Source: a virus. From it: 64,000 nucleotides of DNA. The translations under genes and the position numbers were made by a program. Shown here in pieces: positions 1-9,245 of this stretch (the stretch's first letter is position 1; each line of letters opens with the position of its first letter). The notes below the pieces were generated by a model. The model was not told where the DNA came from, ran no database searches, and saw nothing but the letters and a program-made list of their open reading frames with translations. The DNA lies in the IMG/VR virus record IMGVR_UViG_3300002131_000090, positions 82,633 to 146,632 of that record; one strand, given 5' to 3'.

Positions 1-329
1 TTAGTTTTTTCTGCAATTAGATTACTTATAGTTGATTCAACTAAATCTTGTCTTAATATAGATATTATATACCAATTGTTATTTAAAAACGCAGTTTTGT
101 CAGCATCCGATAATCTTTTGTTGATGTTAGAAAAATGGTCTTTACACACGTTATTAGGAGTTCTTTTAATTGTTTTAATAATACGTTTTATATATTTTTG
201 AGAATAGCTTTCCATATGTTCGTAATTAAACGGCTCGGGGTATTTTTTAAATTTTATATTAGAATTTACAAACATATTTAGTAAATATGTGCTACCTGTT
301 CTAGACTGAGAAACAATTAAAATATTCAC
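1..329 (-). CDS. sulfotransferase-like protein (C-terminal part outside window)
   Basis: This is the N-terminal 109 residues of a gene that runs off the left edge. It starts with GTG at 329-327, and the four bases GTGA are shared with the stop of the upstream methyltransferase-like gene. Residues 7-14 read SQSRTGST directly after a hydrophobic strand (NILIV). This is the position and form of the 5'-phosphosulfate-binding loop of PAPS-dependent sulfotransferases. ILRQDLVESTIS further on resembles the 3'-phosphate-binding arginine/serine region. By family knowledge the enzyme would move sulfate from PAPS to a sugar or other hydroxyl. Its place at the end of a glycosyltransferase operon fits sulfation of a glycan, but the substrate is inferred. 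A P-loop nucleotide kinase is the alternative. Confidence 0.65.
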   Translation of the reverse strand, partial: MNILIVSQSRTGSTYLLNMFVNSNIKFKKYPEPFNYEHMESYSQKYIKRIIKTIKRTPNNVCKDHFSNINKRLSDADKTAFLNNNWYIISILRQDLVESTISNLIAEKT

Positions 330-1171
330 TTAAATCCGATCCTCATAAATCTTGTATACTTCTCTAGTTCTAGACTTCCTTCATATAATACATTATTTAG
401 AGGAGTTTGTCTACTGAAATTGTTAAGATCTGCACTGCAATTTACGTGTTCGTTAACTTCAAAGTAGTTATTACTTTGCAATACTATTAGTACGTTATAA
501 GGAAGTTTGTCATACCATTCTGCAAAATTTGGAATGTGTTCACAACTTGTATTAATAATAGTATTAGGCTTGTCTGTTATCGGATAACTCATTCTGTTGT
601 TAGCATTACTCCAATATTGCCAAGTATGTTCATTATAGTCTATATCCATAATGTCTTGAGTTAATGATTTAAAACGCCATTGATCAGTAAACCACGGAGC
701 ATTAAATACTTCTGCAATATTAACACAAGTAGGATCAATATCAAAACTTCTAATTTTATCTATTCTAAGATTTTTTTCAAATAACATTGTAGCAAGTGTA
801 GCATACCATCCTGCACAAAGAAATACTGTTCCTAAATAAGGATTAATTCTTTTAAGTTCTTTAACTAGCCATAGTTTACTTTGTAGCTGTCCTCTACTAA
901 AACAGTCATTCCATATTTCTGTTTTATTTACAAAAAAGTTTTTAAATGCTGCGGTAAATTGTGTATCAACATAGCGATCTAACATAGGCCATAGTTTCCA
1001 AGTATTATCTTCCATAATCAATTTGCGAAGATCATCTTTATTTTCATCTGTAATTATTCTAAAGATACTATGTAAATCGTGATCAATATATGCTCTACGC
1101 AAATCAGTTAACTTACTATTAGTTGGATATAATAACTCAAATCTATCCAATAGTTCAAATGTTTGAAGCAT
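326..1171 (-). CDS. class I methyltransferase-like protein
   Basis: A 281-residue protein. Around residues 113-150 it has a hydrophobic strand followed by a glycine loop (VFLCAGWYATL) and then an acidic strand end (RSFDIDPTCV). These are spaced like motifs I and II of Rossmann-fold SAM-dependent methyltransferases. NTSCEHIPNFAEWYD later on resembles the motif IV region. The first 110 residues are helical and I do not recognise them. The loop lacks a textbook GxGxG, so SAM binding is inferred. The gene overlaps the upstream glycosyltransferase-like gene by 17 bases and the downstream sulfotransferase by 4, so it is translationally coupled. Substrate unknown; a modified sugar or the product of the neighbouring radical SAM enzyme are possibilities. 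Confidence 0.55.
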   Translation of the reverse strand: MLQTFELLDRFELLYPTNSKLTDLRRAYIDHDLHSIFRIITDENKDDLRKLIMEDNTWKLWPMLDRYVDTQFTAAFKNFFVNKTEIWNDCFSRGQLQSKLWLVKELKRINPYLGTVFLCAGWYATLATMLFEKNLRIDKIRSFDIDPTCVNIAEVFNAPWFTDQWRFKSLTQDIMDIDYNEHTWQYWSNANNRMSYPITDKPNTIINTSCEHIPNFAEWYDKLPYNVLIVLQSNNYFEVNEHVNCSADLNNFSRQTPLNNVLYEGSLELEKYTRFMRIGFK

Positions 1172-2498
1172 AAAACTGTTCCTTTAACCAATCAAAATCA
1201 TTTATTAATCGTAATGCGTCTGTATTGCCTTTATTAGATTCACCGTATTTTCTGCCAAAATTAGCACCACTAATCGCTAAATCGCCAAACGTTCTGTCAT
1301 TACCTAACGTACACCACGTGTTAAGTCTAATATAAGTTTCCTCTTGTTTTTGTCTATCAATAATATTACTGCTTAACTTGACACACTCTCTAAAAGCACT
1401 CTTCCACGTATTAAATGGGTCTGTATTAAATGCTGTGATATTAGATACAACATCTACAGTTCTAAATCGGTTGCTTATGCTAGTTGTCATATCAGGTTTG
1501 GTAATATCCATGTTGATTGTTAAATCACGTGGAAATAATTTTATACCACCATATCCATAAACAAGATCATTTATTGGATTTTGACTTCTCCATACATGAA
1601 CAATGTCTTTTTCCCAACGGTGGACCTTGAAATCAAAATCAAAATCATCTACTATTTCGGCATCACCGTCAACAATCCAAAACATGTCAGTATCACACAA
1701 CTTTGCAGCAGCAATATGTGCCTGATGTATACCCTTTACTCCATGTACTCGTTTGGCATCTGGTCTTTTTTCTAAAAGTCTATTATAGTTAACGTCTGCA
1801 TTAGGTTCTTGATAACTGATAAACACTACATCATAAGGCTTAGGAATACTTCCTATAACATTAATTTCTTTTCTATTTACAAGATGCTTAAACTCTATTT
1901 CTTTTTGTGTCACAGGTTTGTGCTTACTTAATAACCAAAGTCCGTTGTAAAGATCCTCGTCATCTTCTCTATGTATAAATGCGTGATTTTCATTTCTGTC
2001 ATAGTTATCGTGATGCGATATATAAAACTGTTCAAAGATTTCTTGACTGACTAGGACATTTTTACTTGCAGTCCAAAACATTTCAGTAGTAGTATTTTCT
2101 AACGCATCTAGATAGTCTTTATACGAATCAACTAGAAATAAGTCAAATGTCTTTGGAGTACTAGCAAGTATGTCTACTTGTTTCTTTTTTACAAAAAATC
2201 TATGATTTATTTCGTTGTCTGTTATTATTGCATGTTTAGGTACTAAACAAACACCGTCATACGAATCTTTATTTAAAAATATATGTATGTATTCTTTACT
2301 CCAGTCATCTGGAATATAATCAAAATCAAAAGATTGTAAAACTACAATGTCATCCCACACTGCCCAAAAGAAATCAGTTAGACAAACTTTTTGTGCTTGT
2401 CTAAATGTTTTTGCATGTTTAGAGATAGGGTAGCGTTTTTTAAATTCTTTGTAATTTGTATCTAAAGGATTTGCAGAAATAAAAATAATATCATACAT
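1155..2498 (-). CDS. glycosyltransferase-like protein with three degenerate repeats
   Basis: A 447-residue protein with three related segments, each beginning with a (Y/F)D(I/V/L)(I/V/F)F(I/L) strand: residues 1-90, about 125-210 and about 220-447. Only the third keeps an acidic DGD motif (MFWIVDGDAEIVDDF) of the kind that binds the metal-nucleotide-sugar in GT-A glycosyltransferases. The matching places in the first two read FFWAVWDDIVV and MFWTASKNVLV. The third segment is clearly paralogous to the 307-residue gene at 12,986-13,909 (shared ISYQEPNADVNY / LSYDEPNAEKNY and KRVHGV). The gene follows the radical SAM gene with a 2-base gap. I infer a GT-A-like transferase whose N-terminal copies have lost catalysis and may bind substrate. 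Donor and acceptor are unknown. Confidence 0.55.
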   Translation of the reverse strand: MYDIIFISANPLDTNYKEFKKRYPISKHAKTFRQAQKVCLTDFFWAVWDDIVVLQSFDFDYIPDDWSKEYIHIFLNKDSYDGVCLVPKHAIITDNEINHRFFVKKKQVDILASTPKTFDLFLVDSYKDYLDALENTTTEMFWTASKNVLVSQEIFEQFYISHHDNYDRNENHAFIHREDDEDLYNGLWLLSKHKPVTQKEIEFKHLVNRKEINVIGSIPKPYDVVFISYQEPNADVNYNRLLEKRPDAKRVHGVKGIHQAHIAAAKLCDTDMFWIVDGDAEIVDDFDFDFKVHRWEKDIVHVWRSQNPINDLVYGYGGIKLFPRDLTINMDITKPDMTTSISNRFRTVDVVSNITAFNTDPFNTWKSAFRECVKLSSNIIDRQKQEETYIRLNTWCTLGNDRTFGDLAISGANFGRKYGESNKGNTDALRLINDFDWLKEQFYASNI

Positions 2499-2500
2499 AA

Positions 2501-4021
2501 TTATTTTCCAATGCTTTTATATACATTGTACAACTCAGGAAACGTATTTCTAAAAGATGTGTTTCTTCTAAAATCGTGTTGATCTAAATACTTTACAAAA
2601 TTCAATTCGTTTGTCTTTACTTCTTCGGTTGAGATAGTACTTCTATCTAAGAATATTTTTAAATTGCGTTCTGCTTTTTCAATTTCAAAATCATAAAATC
2701 CAACAAAATTATCAGTGTCAATATTTTCTTTCATAAAGTCTATTGCGCTCTGAATGTACGTAGCATACTCAACAGGCAGCACATGTATATTTTGCCACTC
2801 TGGTTTACGCATAATTGGAATATCAAACCATATGCGCTGACGAGGATGTATCTCATAATCGGGATGAGTATTGTAAGGATCTACAATAGGAATATGTTTT
2901 ATACCTTGGTTTGATCTGCTGTATTGATTTCTAAGATTTAAAATATTTTGTAGATATTCTTTAAACTTTGGTATGCTTAATGCATTAAATGTATTAATAA
3001 ATGTTACAGTTGTATTTGCAGTTTCATCTAGCACTCTTTGTACATTCTTTTGCATAAGATTGTAATTCAATCCTGTACGTATGTATTCTGCTTGTTCTCC
3101 AACACTGTCTACACTTACAAACAACGCAAAATTCTTTAATGCCATGTTTACATACCAGTTGTTTCCAGACCCAGGATTAAATCGTTTCTTATCTTCCCAT
3201 ATCTGAATTTGTTCTAGTTTTTTAAGTTTTTCTATAAACTTATCCATAAGTTCCTCACGCGGAGGACACATATTTGTAGTAACACTAAGTTCTAACCAAG
3301 TGTTTGGATTTTCGTAAATGTAATCTAATACTTTAAATGTGTTTACATCCATCAACGGTTCGCCGCCGGTAATTCTAAACACTTCTAATTTTGTGTACAA
3401 AGTAGGCCACCAACGCCAGAACGCATCAAGATAAGGATTGTCACTTTGTTTAGTTTTTAAAGGCATTAACCCTTGTGCTTCTAATGCAGCAATATTGTTA
3501 TGTCCGATTGTATTTCCGTATGTATCAAGAATCTTAAAATCGCCATATTGCTTTATTTCATCTTCCCAAGCTGTACTAAGATGAGGACTGCAATACATAC
3601 ATTTTAAATTACACGCTTGGTTAAAGTTGACTTCCATGTATCGAGGAATGATATTTCCTGTATCAAGTGCATCAATAATATCGCCGCGACTGTTTTGCGC
3701 CCAGTATTCTCCAGATCTATAAATTCTATCACTACGATTTTTGTTATCTTCAATCTTCCAACAATAACTGCAACCGTCTGGTCTTACACCAGCAAGCATT
3801 TGTTTTCTTTCTGCTTTCTTTTGCTGTGTATTATGCAATGCACTTGGGTTTGTTTTAATTTCTGCTAAGTCTACTTTGTGCAACGGCGGATGATAACAAC
3901 TATGTGTCATTCCATTAGTTAAGTGCATTGACACTTGACTCCATTTAGCATAACACATAGTTGGACTAATTCTTTTTAATTGAGTTTCTGCAATATCTGC
4001 AGAATTTTTATAAATGCTCAC
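2501..4021 (-). CDS. radical SAM protein with N-terminal cysteine module
   Basis: A 506-residue protein. The radical SAM cluster motif CxxxCxxC is at residues 137-144 (CNLKCMYC), and an RITGGEP motif further on fits the SAM-binding GGE. Before the core, four cysteines (C23, C42, C84, C87) lie in a conserved framework (AKW, HSCYHP, NPSALHNT, GCSYCW). They probably hold a second Fe-S cluster, but at the N-terminus rather than in the usual C-terminal SPASM/twitch position. The protein is a paralog of the gene at 11,625-12,989, with all seven cysteines matched. By family knowledge it cleaves SAM reductively to start radical chemistry; auxiliary-cluster members commonly modify peptides or proteins. 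The substrate here is unknown. It is adjacent to a DGD glycosyltransferase-like gene, as is its paralog. Confidence 0.85.
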   Translation of the reverse strand: MSIYKNSADIAETQLKRISPTMCYAKWSQVSMHLTNGMTHSCYHPPLHKVDLAEIKTNPSALHNTQQKKAERKQMLAGVRPDGCSYCWKIEDNKNRSDRIYRSGEYWAQNSRGDIIDALDTGNIIPRYMEVNFNQACNLKCMYCSPHLSTAWEDEIKQYGDFKILDTYGNTIGHNNIAALEAQGLMPLKTKQSDNPYLDAFWRWWPTLYTKLEVFRITGGEPLMDVNTFKVLDYIYENPNTWLELSVTTNMCPPREELMDKFIEKLKKLEQIQIWEDKKRFNPGSGNNWYVNMALKNFALFVSVDSVGEQAEYIRTGLNYNLMQKNVQRVLDETANTTVTFINTFNALSIPKFKEYLQNILNLRNQYSRSNQGIKHIPIVDPYNTHPDYEIHPRQRIWFDIPIMRKPEWQNIHVLPVEYATYIQSAIDFMKENIDTDNFVGFYDFEIEKAERNLKIFLDRSTISTEEVKTNELNFVKYLDQHDFRRNTSFRNTFPELYNVYKSIGK

Positions 4022-5245
4022 TTAGCTATACTCGCGTTCTAATTTATCGTGGTCAAATAATTTGTCGACCCATAAAAAGTTATCTTTAAAAATTACATCA
4101 TTGTGTTGTTGTATAAAGAGCTCGCGATTATGTTTTGTAATTACCGAAAGTCTAGTGTTTAAATTTGCAAATTTTAGCGGATTTAACATTGCTAATCTTT
4201 CAAACTCATTTGCAATTGCTTGTAGTCTTTTATCATCATCTTCTATTTCGTCATAGCTTTCATCAATTAACGGGCTAAATGTTTTATACCCTTGCTCTCT
4301 TAATTCTTTCATAAAATAAGGAGTTGTAAAGGCAATAAACGGTCTATTTGCTGACATTGCTTTCCACGTTTTCTCTGTAGGAAATGATGGAGCAAACTCT
4401 TGTATCGGTATTGACTGACGTAGTCCTTTGTATGTCCAAAAAGGATCATAATGTGATTCAATTAAAAGGTGAATATTTCCGGACTGTATAAGGTTATAAG
4501 TTTGCATATCCATTTTGTTAGTAATACAATTTTCAGCTTTTACATCATTCACAAAGTAATCACTCATTGTATAAGGAATGTTACCTATCCATTTTTTTAT
4601 CTTTTTAGAGTTACTATCATATCCTAGATCAGCTGCATCTTGAAGCATTTGTTCTTCTGATATAATTTTTAAACCGCCATATGGCAAGATATTGTTGAAC
4701 GTATAATTAAACTGACTCACTATACTTCTATTAACTAATTCTAAATATATGTTAGTTCTATACAAATTGTAATTTCTTGATAGTGCAGTAAATCGATGCT
4801 TAGGTTTAATATTATCATCAATTATTGCTGTTCGTTTTAACAATAACGAAAATGCTTGTATATTTGGAATATTAGGCATTCTTTCTAAGAACTTTTTTTC
4901 AGCCCAAGTTTTCCAAAATTCATTTAAAACTACTATGTATACTTGCTTTGGATTTATTTTTTGAGCTAATATTGTACGAGCCCAATCAGTTAATTCACTC
5001 AAACTAAAATATTCATCGCCAAAGAACAATAGGATTTTTGCAGTTGAATCTGTTTTAATATGATCCCAATGCGTGTCGTCAATAAAATTATTAAAAGATT
5101 GATTGTACAATACTCTGTCGTGCTGGTCGTACCAATAAACGGCATCTTTTTCATATGTTGCGTGATCAAGATGCTTCATGTTTTCATGTTTAAAGAGATG
5201 ATGAAGCCCGGGCTTTTTTTCAAGTATTCTACTATATATTATCAT
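4022..5245 (-). CDS. glycosyltransferase-like protein (paralog of the 7,899-9,245 gene)
   Basis: A protein of 407 residues from the ATG at 5,245-5,243. This start shares one base with the upstream stop (TAATG). A further upstream ATG at 5,296 would overlap the oxygenase gene by 52 bases and is less likely. The C-terminal part has EKTWKAM, then a PFIAF strand, then EQGYKTFSPLIDESYDE. The same order of motifs (EKTFKTI, PFIMF, ELGYKTFHPFINEAYDE) occurs in the gene at 7,899-9,245. The pattern of a conserved Glu-Lys, a helix and a hydrophobic strand is like the nucleotide-sugar site of GT-B enzymes such as fucosyltransferases, but I cannot assign a family. The N-terminal half has an alternating strand/helix pattern without recognisable motifs. 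Confidence 0.5.
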   Translation of the reverse strand: MIIYSRILEKKPGLHHLFKHENMKHLDHATYEKDAVYWYDQHDRVLYNQSFNNFIDDTHWDHIKTDSTAKILLFFGDEYFSLSELTDWARTILAQKINPKQVYIVVLNEFWKTWAEKKFLERMPNIPNIQAFSLLLKRTAIIDDNIKPKHRFTALSRNYNLYRTNIYLELVNRSIVSQFNYTFNNILPYGGLKIISEEQMLQDAADLGYDSNSKKIKKWIGNIPYTMSDYFVNDVKAENCITNKMDMQTYNLIQSGNIHLLIESHYDPFWTYKGLRQSIPIQEFAPSFPTEKTWKAMSANRPFIAFTTPYFMKELREQGYKTFSPLIDESYDEIEDDDKRLQAIANEFERLAMLNPLKFANLNTRLSVITKHNRELFIQQHNDVIFKDNFLWVDKLFDHDKLEREYS

Positions 5246-5952
5246 TATTTTTGATCTCTTTTGTCGTACGGTTGGGTTGTTACAGGATCGACCCAATATA
5301 AACTTCTGTGCGGCATATCATCTGTTTTGTACTGAGAATCACTTGTATAATAAAATAATCTAAAAGTTGTACGTTGTAAGTCTTCCGGACAAGTCAACGG
5401 TTCTTTGTATCCGTGAAATCCTAATTTATGGTATTGCCAAATTACTGCTCTGTTGAATACACAATCAATTGCGTTTACAAGATTGTTATTTTTAAAATCA
5501 TAAAATCCTAGTGCGCCTCCCCAATCAGGATTCCATTCTGGAGTAAGATAAACAATAAACGATAATGCTCTGTGTAATTTTAATTTTTCATTCCAGTTAA
5601 AGTCAGTGTGAACTTTTAGAGAATCATTTTTAAAACTTTTGCTGTAACCTGCACCTGTTAAATACGGATCCGGAATCAAGCTACCAATACCGGTTAGTTC
5701 TTCTAACCATAATAGCATTTTAGGACTATGCATATACTCTACAAACTTTGATGCAATTGGTAGTACTGTTAAGTCTTTACATTCCTTCATATAACTTTTA
5801 TTTCTAGTAAATTCAGACCAGTGAGTATCATCAACTGTACGAGTTTCGTTGTACATACTTTTAGCAAAATCTATATCTAAAAAGTTATCTACACAAGCTG
5901 TTGGTACAGGGTCGTTAAATTTTGTTATATTTAAATTATTTGATAAACTCAT
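5245..5952 (-). CDS. 2-oxoglutarate/Fe(II)-dependent oxygenase
   Basis: A 235-residue protein with the iron-binding triad of the 2OG-Fe(II) dioxygenases: HTD at residues 115-117 and the distal His at 180 (FHGY). R194 lies where the 2-oxoglutarate carboxylate is usually held. The segment IVYLTPEWNPDWGGALGFYD between them is typical of the prolyl-4-hydroxylase-like branch. The family hydroxylates proteins, sugars or small molecules using O2 and 2-oxoglutarate. This is the first gene of a six-gene operon, 19 bases downstream of a near-perfect sigma70-type promoter. Its neighbours (radical SAM, methyltransferase-like, glycosyltransferase-like) suggest tailoring of a glycan or peptide, which is inference. 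Confidence 0.88.
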   Translation of the reverse strand: MSLSNNLNITKFNDPVPTACVDNFLDIDFAKSMYNETRTVDDTHWSEFTRNKSYMKECKDLTVLPIASKFVEYMHSPKMLLWLEELTGIGSLIPDPYLTGAGYSKSFKNDSLKVHTDFNWNEKLKLHRALSFIVYLTPEWNPDWGGALGFYDFKNNNLVNAIDCVFNRAVIWQYHKLGFHGYKEPLTCPEDLQRTTFRLFYYTSDSQYKTDDMPHRSLYWVDPVTTQPYDKRDQK

Positions 5953-5970
5953 GATGCATCCTTTAAATAG

Positions 5971-5998
5971 ATTATAACAGCTAGATATTATTTGTCAA
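5971..5998 (-). promoter_or_regulatory. sigma70-type promoter, TTGACA-N16-TATAAT
   Basis: On the minus strand TTGACA (5,998-5,993) and TATAAT (5,976-5,971) are 16 bases apart. A TG one base before the -10 makes it an extended -10 promoter. It lies in the 35-base gap between the SGNH gene and the oxygenase gene, the only real gap in this part of the island, and points into the oxygenase operon. Both hexamers are consensus, so the host RNA polymerase should read it without a phage factor. Confidence 0.8.
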
Positions 5999-6911
5999 GC
6001 AGTTTCTTGTGTATATACTCTGCTACACGACAATGGTCTAAGTGTCCTGGATGTATTAAGTCTCGTGCATCGCATGTAAATTTAAAATAAGTTGATCTTG
6101 CAAAACGTGCTGCTGCTGGAAAGTACGAAAACTCAACTAACGGTACTCTGTCTTTACACAGTTGTTTAAATGATTTTGCTGTATAGTATGTTAACATGTT
6201 TTCGTTGTATATGTCTGTGTTTCTATATTGATATAATTTTAATAGTGTTTCTTCTCGTTTACCATTTACATTAAAGGCATTCCATAATCCAATTTGCCAA
6301 TATCCTTCAAATTCAAAATAACGAAAACGATCGCAAGCTGTCCAATTAACTGCAATTGCATGTGGACGATCAAATCTTTCTAATAACAATGCTGCTGTAT
6401 GAAGTAGTAATTCGTTTGATGCACTAGGTATGCCCAAGTTTACAACCTGGCGACCTGTTAATTGTTCTAATTCATATGCTATTGTTTCGTCATCCGAAAC
6501 TCCAACACCAAATGTATTCGAGCATCCAATTAGAACAATAGCATCCTTCCAATTTACATCTTTCCACTCATAAGTTCTAAAACCGTTAGAGTTTAACTTA
6601 TATGTTACTTTCTTATTTCTATACTTCCAATCCGGAGGCATTTTTTTTAGACTTTCTTGTAATGATGTAATTGAATCAGTATTACTATACTCGTCTGGGT
6701 TGATTCCATTCTCAGGAGTAAATCTCCATAATTTAAAATCAAAAGGCAGTAACGGATCCATTGCATACTCAGGAAACGTCGATTGATCTTTAACTAGTTC
6801 AATTATGTCACCGTCAAGAATTCTTTGTAGTCGTTGTTCTTGACGTACTTGAGCTTTTGCTTCGAGTCGTTGTGTTTTTGCTTCGAGTTCAGATAATCTT
6901 GATTTTTTCAT
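5988..6911 (-). CDS. SGNH/GDSL hydrolase-like protein with N-terminal coiled coil
   Basis: A 307-residue protein. Residues 1-32 are a charged heptad-like helix, probably a short coiled coil. The SGNH block I serine is in GCSNTFGVG (S131). NLGIPSASNE gives the block II glycine and block III Asn. The C-terminal catalytic Asp-His pair fits RDLIHPGH. The family comprises esterases, lipases and carbohydrate O-acetyl esterases or transferases, all using the same Ser-Asp-His site. In this operon a role in trimming or adding acyl groups on a sugar is plausible but inferred. Its ATG overlaps the upstream stop (ATGA). It is last in the longer accessory operon; the next gene has its own promoter, which overlaps the end of this one. 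Confidence 0.72.
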   Translation of the reverse strand: MKKSRLSELEAKTQRLEAKAQVRQEQRLQRILDGDIIELVKDQSTFPEYAMDPLLPFDFKLWRFTPENGINPDEYSNTDSITSLQESLKKMPPDWKYRNKKVTYKLNSNGFRTYEWKDVNWKDAIVLIGCSNTFGVGVSDDETIAYELEQLTGRQVVNLGIPSASNELLLHTAALLLERFDRPHAIAVNWTACDRFRYFEFEGYWQIGLWNAFNVNGKREETLLKLYQYRNTDIYNENMLTYYTAKSFKQLCKDRVPLVEFSYFPAAARFARSTYFKFTCDARDLIHPGHLDHCRVAEYIHKKLLDK

Positions 6912-7933
6912 TGTAGACTTAATATGTGATTATGTAAATATTTAGCAAACAAATCATGTGCTTTTTCTCCAGGGTGAGCACACGGTGTAATCCATCCATT
7001 TGGAGACCTGTTTCCTAAAAATTGGAAATAGTAATCAGTCCTATCTTCTACATCAGGTTCTTGCGATAATGCTAATTCTGCAAAAGTTTTCTTGTTAGCA
7101 GGAGAAAACATCAATCTCCAAGGAAACTGATTTAATAACTTTCTACTGTGCTTAGGATCCCACGACGGCTTTAACTCTACAGGTATTGTATTATTGTAGT
7201 CGTCTGCTCTTCTTACATCTTGTTTTAATATGTATTCAAAATAGTCTTTGTCGTACCTTTTATCAAACCCAGGAGTGATAATTAACTTAGCATTATTGTG
7301 TGCTGTACACCACGATAATAATTCTTGAACATGTCCAATTTGTTCAAGAACTCCAAACTTTTCGCTCCATAAATTTTTTCCGTAACCTTCCCAAAGAGTT
7401 CTTCTGTCAGACGGTTCCATACTTTCGTAATGAGGCCACATACAAACCCATCTAAAATGATCGTCGCATGTATCGTTAATAAAGTCAAATCTTTCAAGGC
7501 CGCTTGGCATGTATACTACAATAACTTCTTTTGCAAGACTCCACCTAATATCAGGATGAAAATAAAGTTCTTTAATCGAGCCGCGATTGCCGCAGCCTCT
7601 AAGTCCGAGATTTATTGGAGTATATGTATGATTAAAGTATCTGTTACATAGTATATTTACAAATGAATTTGCATATTCTAAAAAGGTAAAATCAATGCTG
7701 CCGTCTTTTGCCCTTTTTGTAGCGGGATATTGTTTTAATATTCGTTTAACGTCTTTATCCGTTAGCGTAGGTTTTAACGATGCTCCTTCGCCTTTGTATT
7801 CCCATTCAAAGTTATCATACAAGGTATCGTTAATTGCACCCTGTCCTTGTACAAAGGAACACCCGATTGATATTATTGCTTTACCTGTTTTTTTTAAACT
7901 ATCGTTTATTTCTTCGACTTGAGAATTGTACAT
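6908..7933 (-). CDS. SGNH/GDSL hydrolase-like protein
   Basis: A 341-residue protein. Block I is IISIGCSFVQGQG near residue 22. NLGLRGCGNRGS supplies the block II/III glycine and asparagine, and the C-terminal CAHPGEKAHDLF supplies the catalytic His. It shares the GCSFVQG signature with the smaller gene at 10,232-10,936 and is probably a distant paralog of it. The start overlaps the upstream glycosyltransferase-like gene by 35 bases, so the two are coupled. No signal peptide or membrane segment is visible, so it should act in the cytoplasm of the infected cell. Whether it is an esterase or an acyltransferase cannot be told from the motifs. Confidence 0.68.
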   Translation of the reverse strand: MYNSQVEEINDSLKKTGKAIISIGCSFVQGQGAINDTLYDNFEWEYKGEGASLKPTLTDKDVKRILKQYPATKRAKDGSIDFTFLEYANSFVNILCNRYFNHTYTPINLGLRGCGNRGSIKELYFHPDIRWSLAKEVIVVYMPSGLERFDFINDTCDDHFRWVCMWPHYESMEPSDRRTLWEGYGKNLWSEKFGVLEQIGHVQELLSWCTAHNNAKLIITPGFDKRYDKDYFEYILKQDVRRADDYNNTIPVELKPSWDPKHSRKLLNQFPWRLMFSPANKKTFAELALSQEPDVEDRTDYYFQFLGNRSPNGWITPCAHPGEKAHDLFAKYLHNHILSLQ

Positions 7934-9245
7934 CGTTTTCCTTAAAATGATTTGTCAACATGTTAACTGCAGGACTGACAGTTACTCTAGTATTTAACAA
8001 GGTATTACTATTGTGAATTAATATTGATTTTAGTCCTTTAAATAACTCAAACTTTTCATCGTTGTTCATAGCGTTCAAACGTTTTAATTCTGTAATTATT
8101 GCATACAAACGATCCCATGTTTCTAGTTCATCATATGCTTCGTTTATAAAAGGATGAAATGTTTTGTAACCAAGTTCCTTAAGGTGTTTTAACGAATGTC
8201 GATTTCCAAACATAATAAAAGGATGATTACATGCTATTGTTTTAAATGTTTTTTCACTTAAAAAACAAGTATTTGTATTGTCACTGTAGTGTGCTTCGCT
8301 GATTACACTTAACCAAGTGTCTAGTGTAATTTGTTCGTTAAAGTTAGTTAAGTAATTTCCACAATCGCTGTCTGCAAACCCTTCTACATTTTCTGCATTA
8401 GGAGGGGTCATAGGCATCAATGGCAACAACTTTTTATAAAGATCGTGCCCAACTTCTTTTCCGTCCATATGAGAATAAAGTTGTGCAAAATGATTCATAC
8501 TATTAATATTGTTGTTTAGCAAGTCTGCATTATATAGACAACTAAAGAGATGCGCCCTGTGATTTCTTGGTCTTTTTTGTAAACAATTAAAAGTTTTAAT
8601 ATTTGCTAAGTTGCTTTCTTTATATCTTTTTTGCTGTTTAAAAGAAGGCACCCCTTGACGATATGCTATTTCAGCCATTGATGATTCAAAGTGCGGATAT
8701 GGTATAACTAAGATACGGCTACTGTGTACATGTATAGTTGCCCATTCGTCATATTGCTCTTTACTTGCCATGTTTCCAGTGACATATATTACTTGCTTAG
8801 GATCAATTTTATATTCTGTACACTGATCATGAAACCATTGCCATTGCCATGTTTCTTGATAACCTTCATGTGATTGATCTAATAATAAAAATGCCTTTCC
8901 AGATTGTAAGTCTTCTAAATAGATTGGATTTAACCAATAAAACACCGACTGCTGGTTCATTGAAAATGCTTTGCTGTTTGAATAATTTTTAAAGCCGCCG
9001 GACCAGTTATCCGGAGAATGTGCAACTCCTGATGAAAGAATATAGTTAAATCCTTTAGACGGTCTATTTTTTGAAACTACTATATCATCTAGCAACCCAT
9101 CTACGTCTTGCCCTAATCTTATAAGATGTAATAATAAAGGAGTGGCTGTAAATCTTTTTATGCCAGAGCTATTAGTATCACCGCATTTTACAAAATTTAA
9201 AAATACGTTTGTTTTTTCTTCTATTTCTTCAAACATAAAATACAT
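7899..9245 (-). CDS. glycosyltransferase-like protein (paralog of the 4,022-5,245 gene)
   Basis: A 448-residue protein starting directly after the epimerase stop (TAAATG). An alternative ATG three codons in cannot be excluded. The C-terminal third has SEKTFKTIACNHPFIMF and then ELGYKTFHPFINEAYDE, matching the 407-residue gene at 4,022-5,245 motif for motif. The central CLQKRPRNHRAHLFSCL parallels the ALSRNYNLYRTNIYLEL region of that protein. This conserved Glu-Lys / hydrophobic-strand pattern suggests a GT-B-type fold, but no named family is assigned. It sits between an epimerase that could supply a sugar nucleotide and two SGNH proteins, which supports a glycan role. Confidence 0.5.
   Translation of the reverse strand: MYFMFEEIEEKTNVFLNFVKCGDTNSSGIKRFTATPLLLHLIRLGQDVDGLLDDIVVSKNRPSKGFNYILSSGVAHSPDNWSGGFKNYSNSKAFSMNQQSVFYWLNPIYLEDLQSGKAFLLLDQSHEGYQETWQWQWFHDQCTEYKIDPKQVIYVTGNMASKEQYDEWATIHVHSSRILVIPYPHFESSMAEIAYRQGVPSFKQQKRYKESNLANIKTFNCLQKRPRNHRAHLFSCLYNADLLNNNINSMNHFAQLYSHMDGKEVGHDLYKKLLPLMPMTPPNAENVEGFADSDCGNYLTNFNEQITLDTWLSVISEAHYSDNTNTCFLSEKTFKTIACNHPFIMFGNRHSLKHLKELGYKTFHPFINEAYDELETWDRLYAIITELKRLNAMNNDEKFELFKGLKSILIHNSNTLLNTRVTVSPAVNMLTNHFKENDVQFSSRRNKR

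Noticed and set aside
5246-5296. Upstream ATG for the transferase-like gene at 4,022
   Set aside because: It would overlap the oxygenase gene by 52 bases; the TAATG start at 5,245 matches the coupling used elsewhere in the window.
7931-7958. TTGACA on the minus strand at 7,958-7,953 as a promoter for the SGNH gene at 6,908-7,933
   Set aside because: No -10 hexamer at 16-18 bases, and the genes overlap and are served by the promoter at 16,520.
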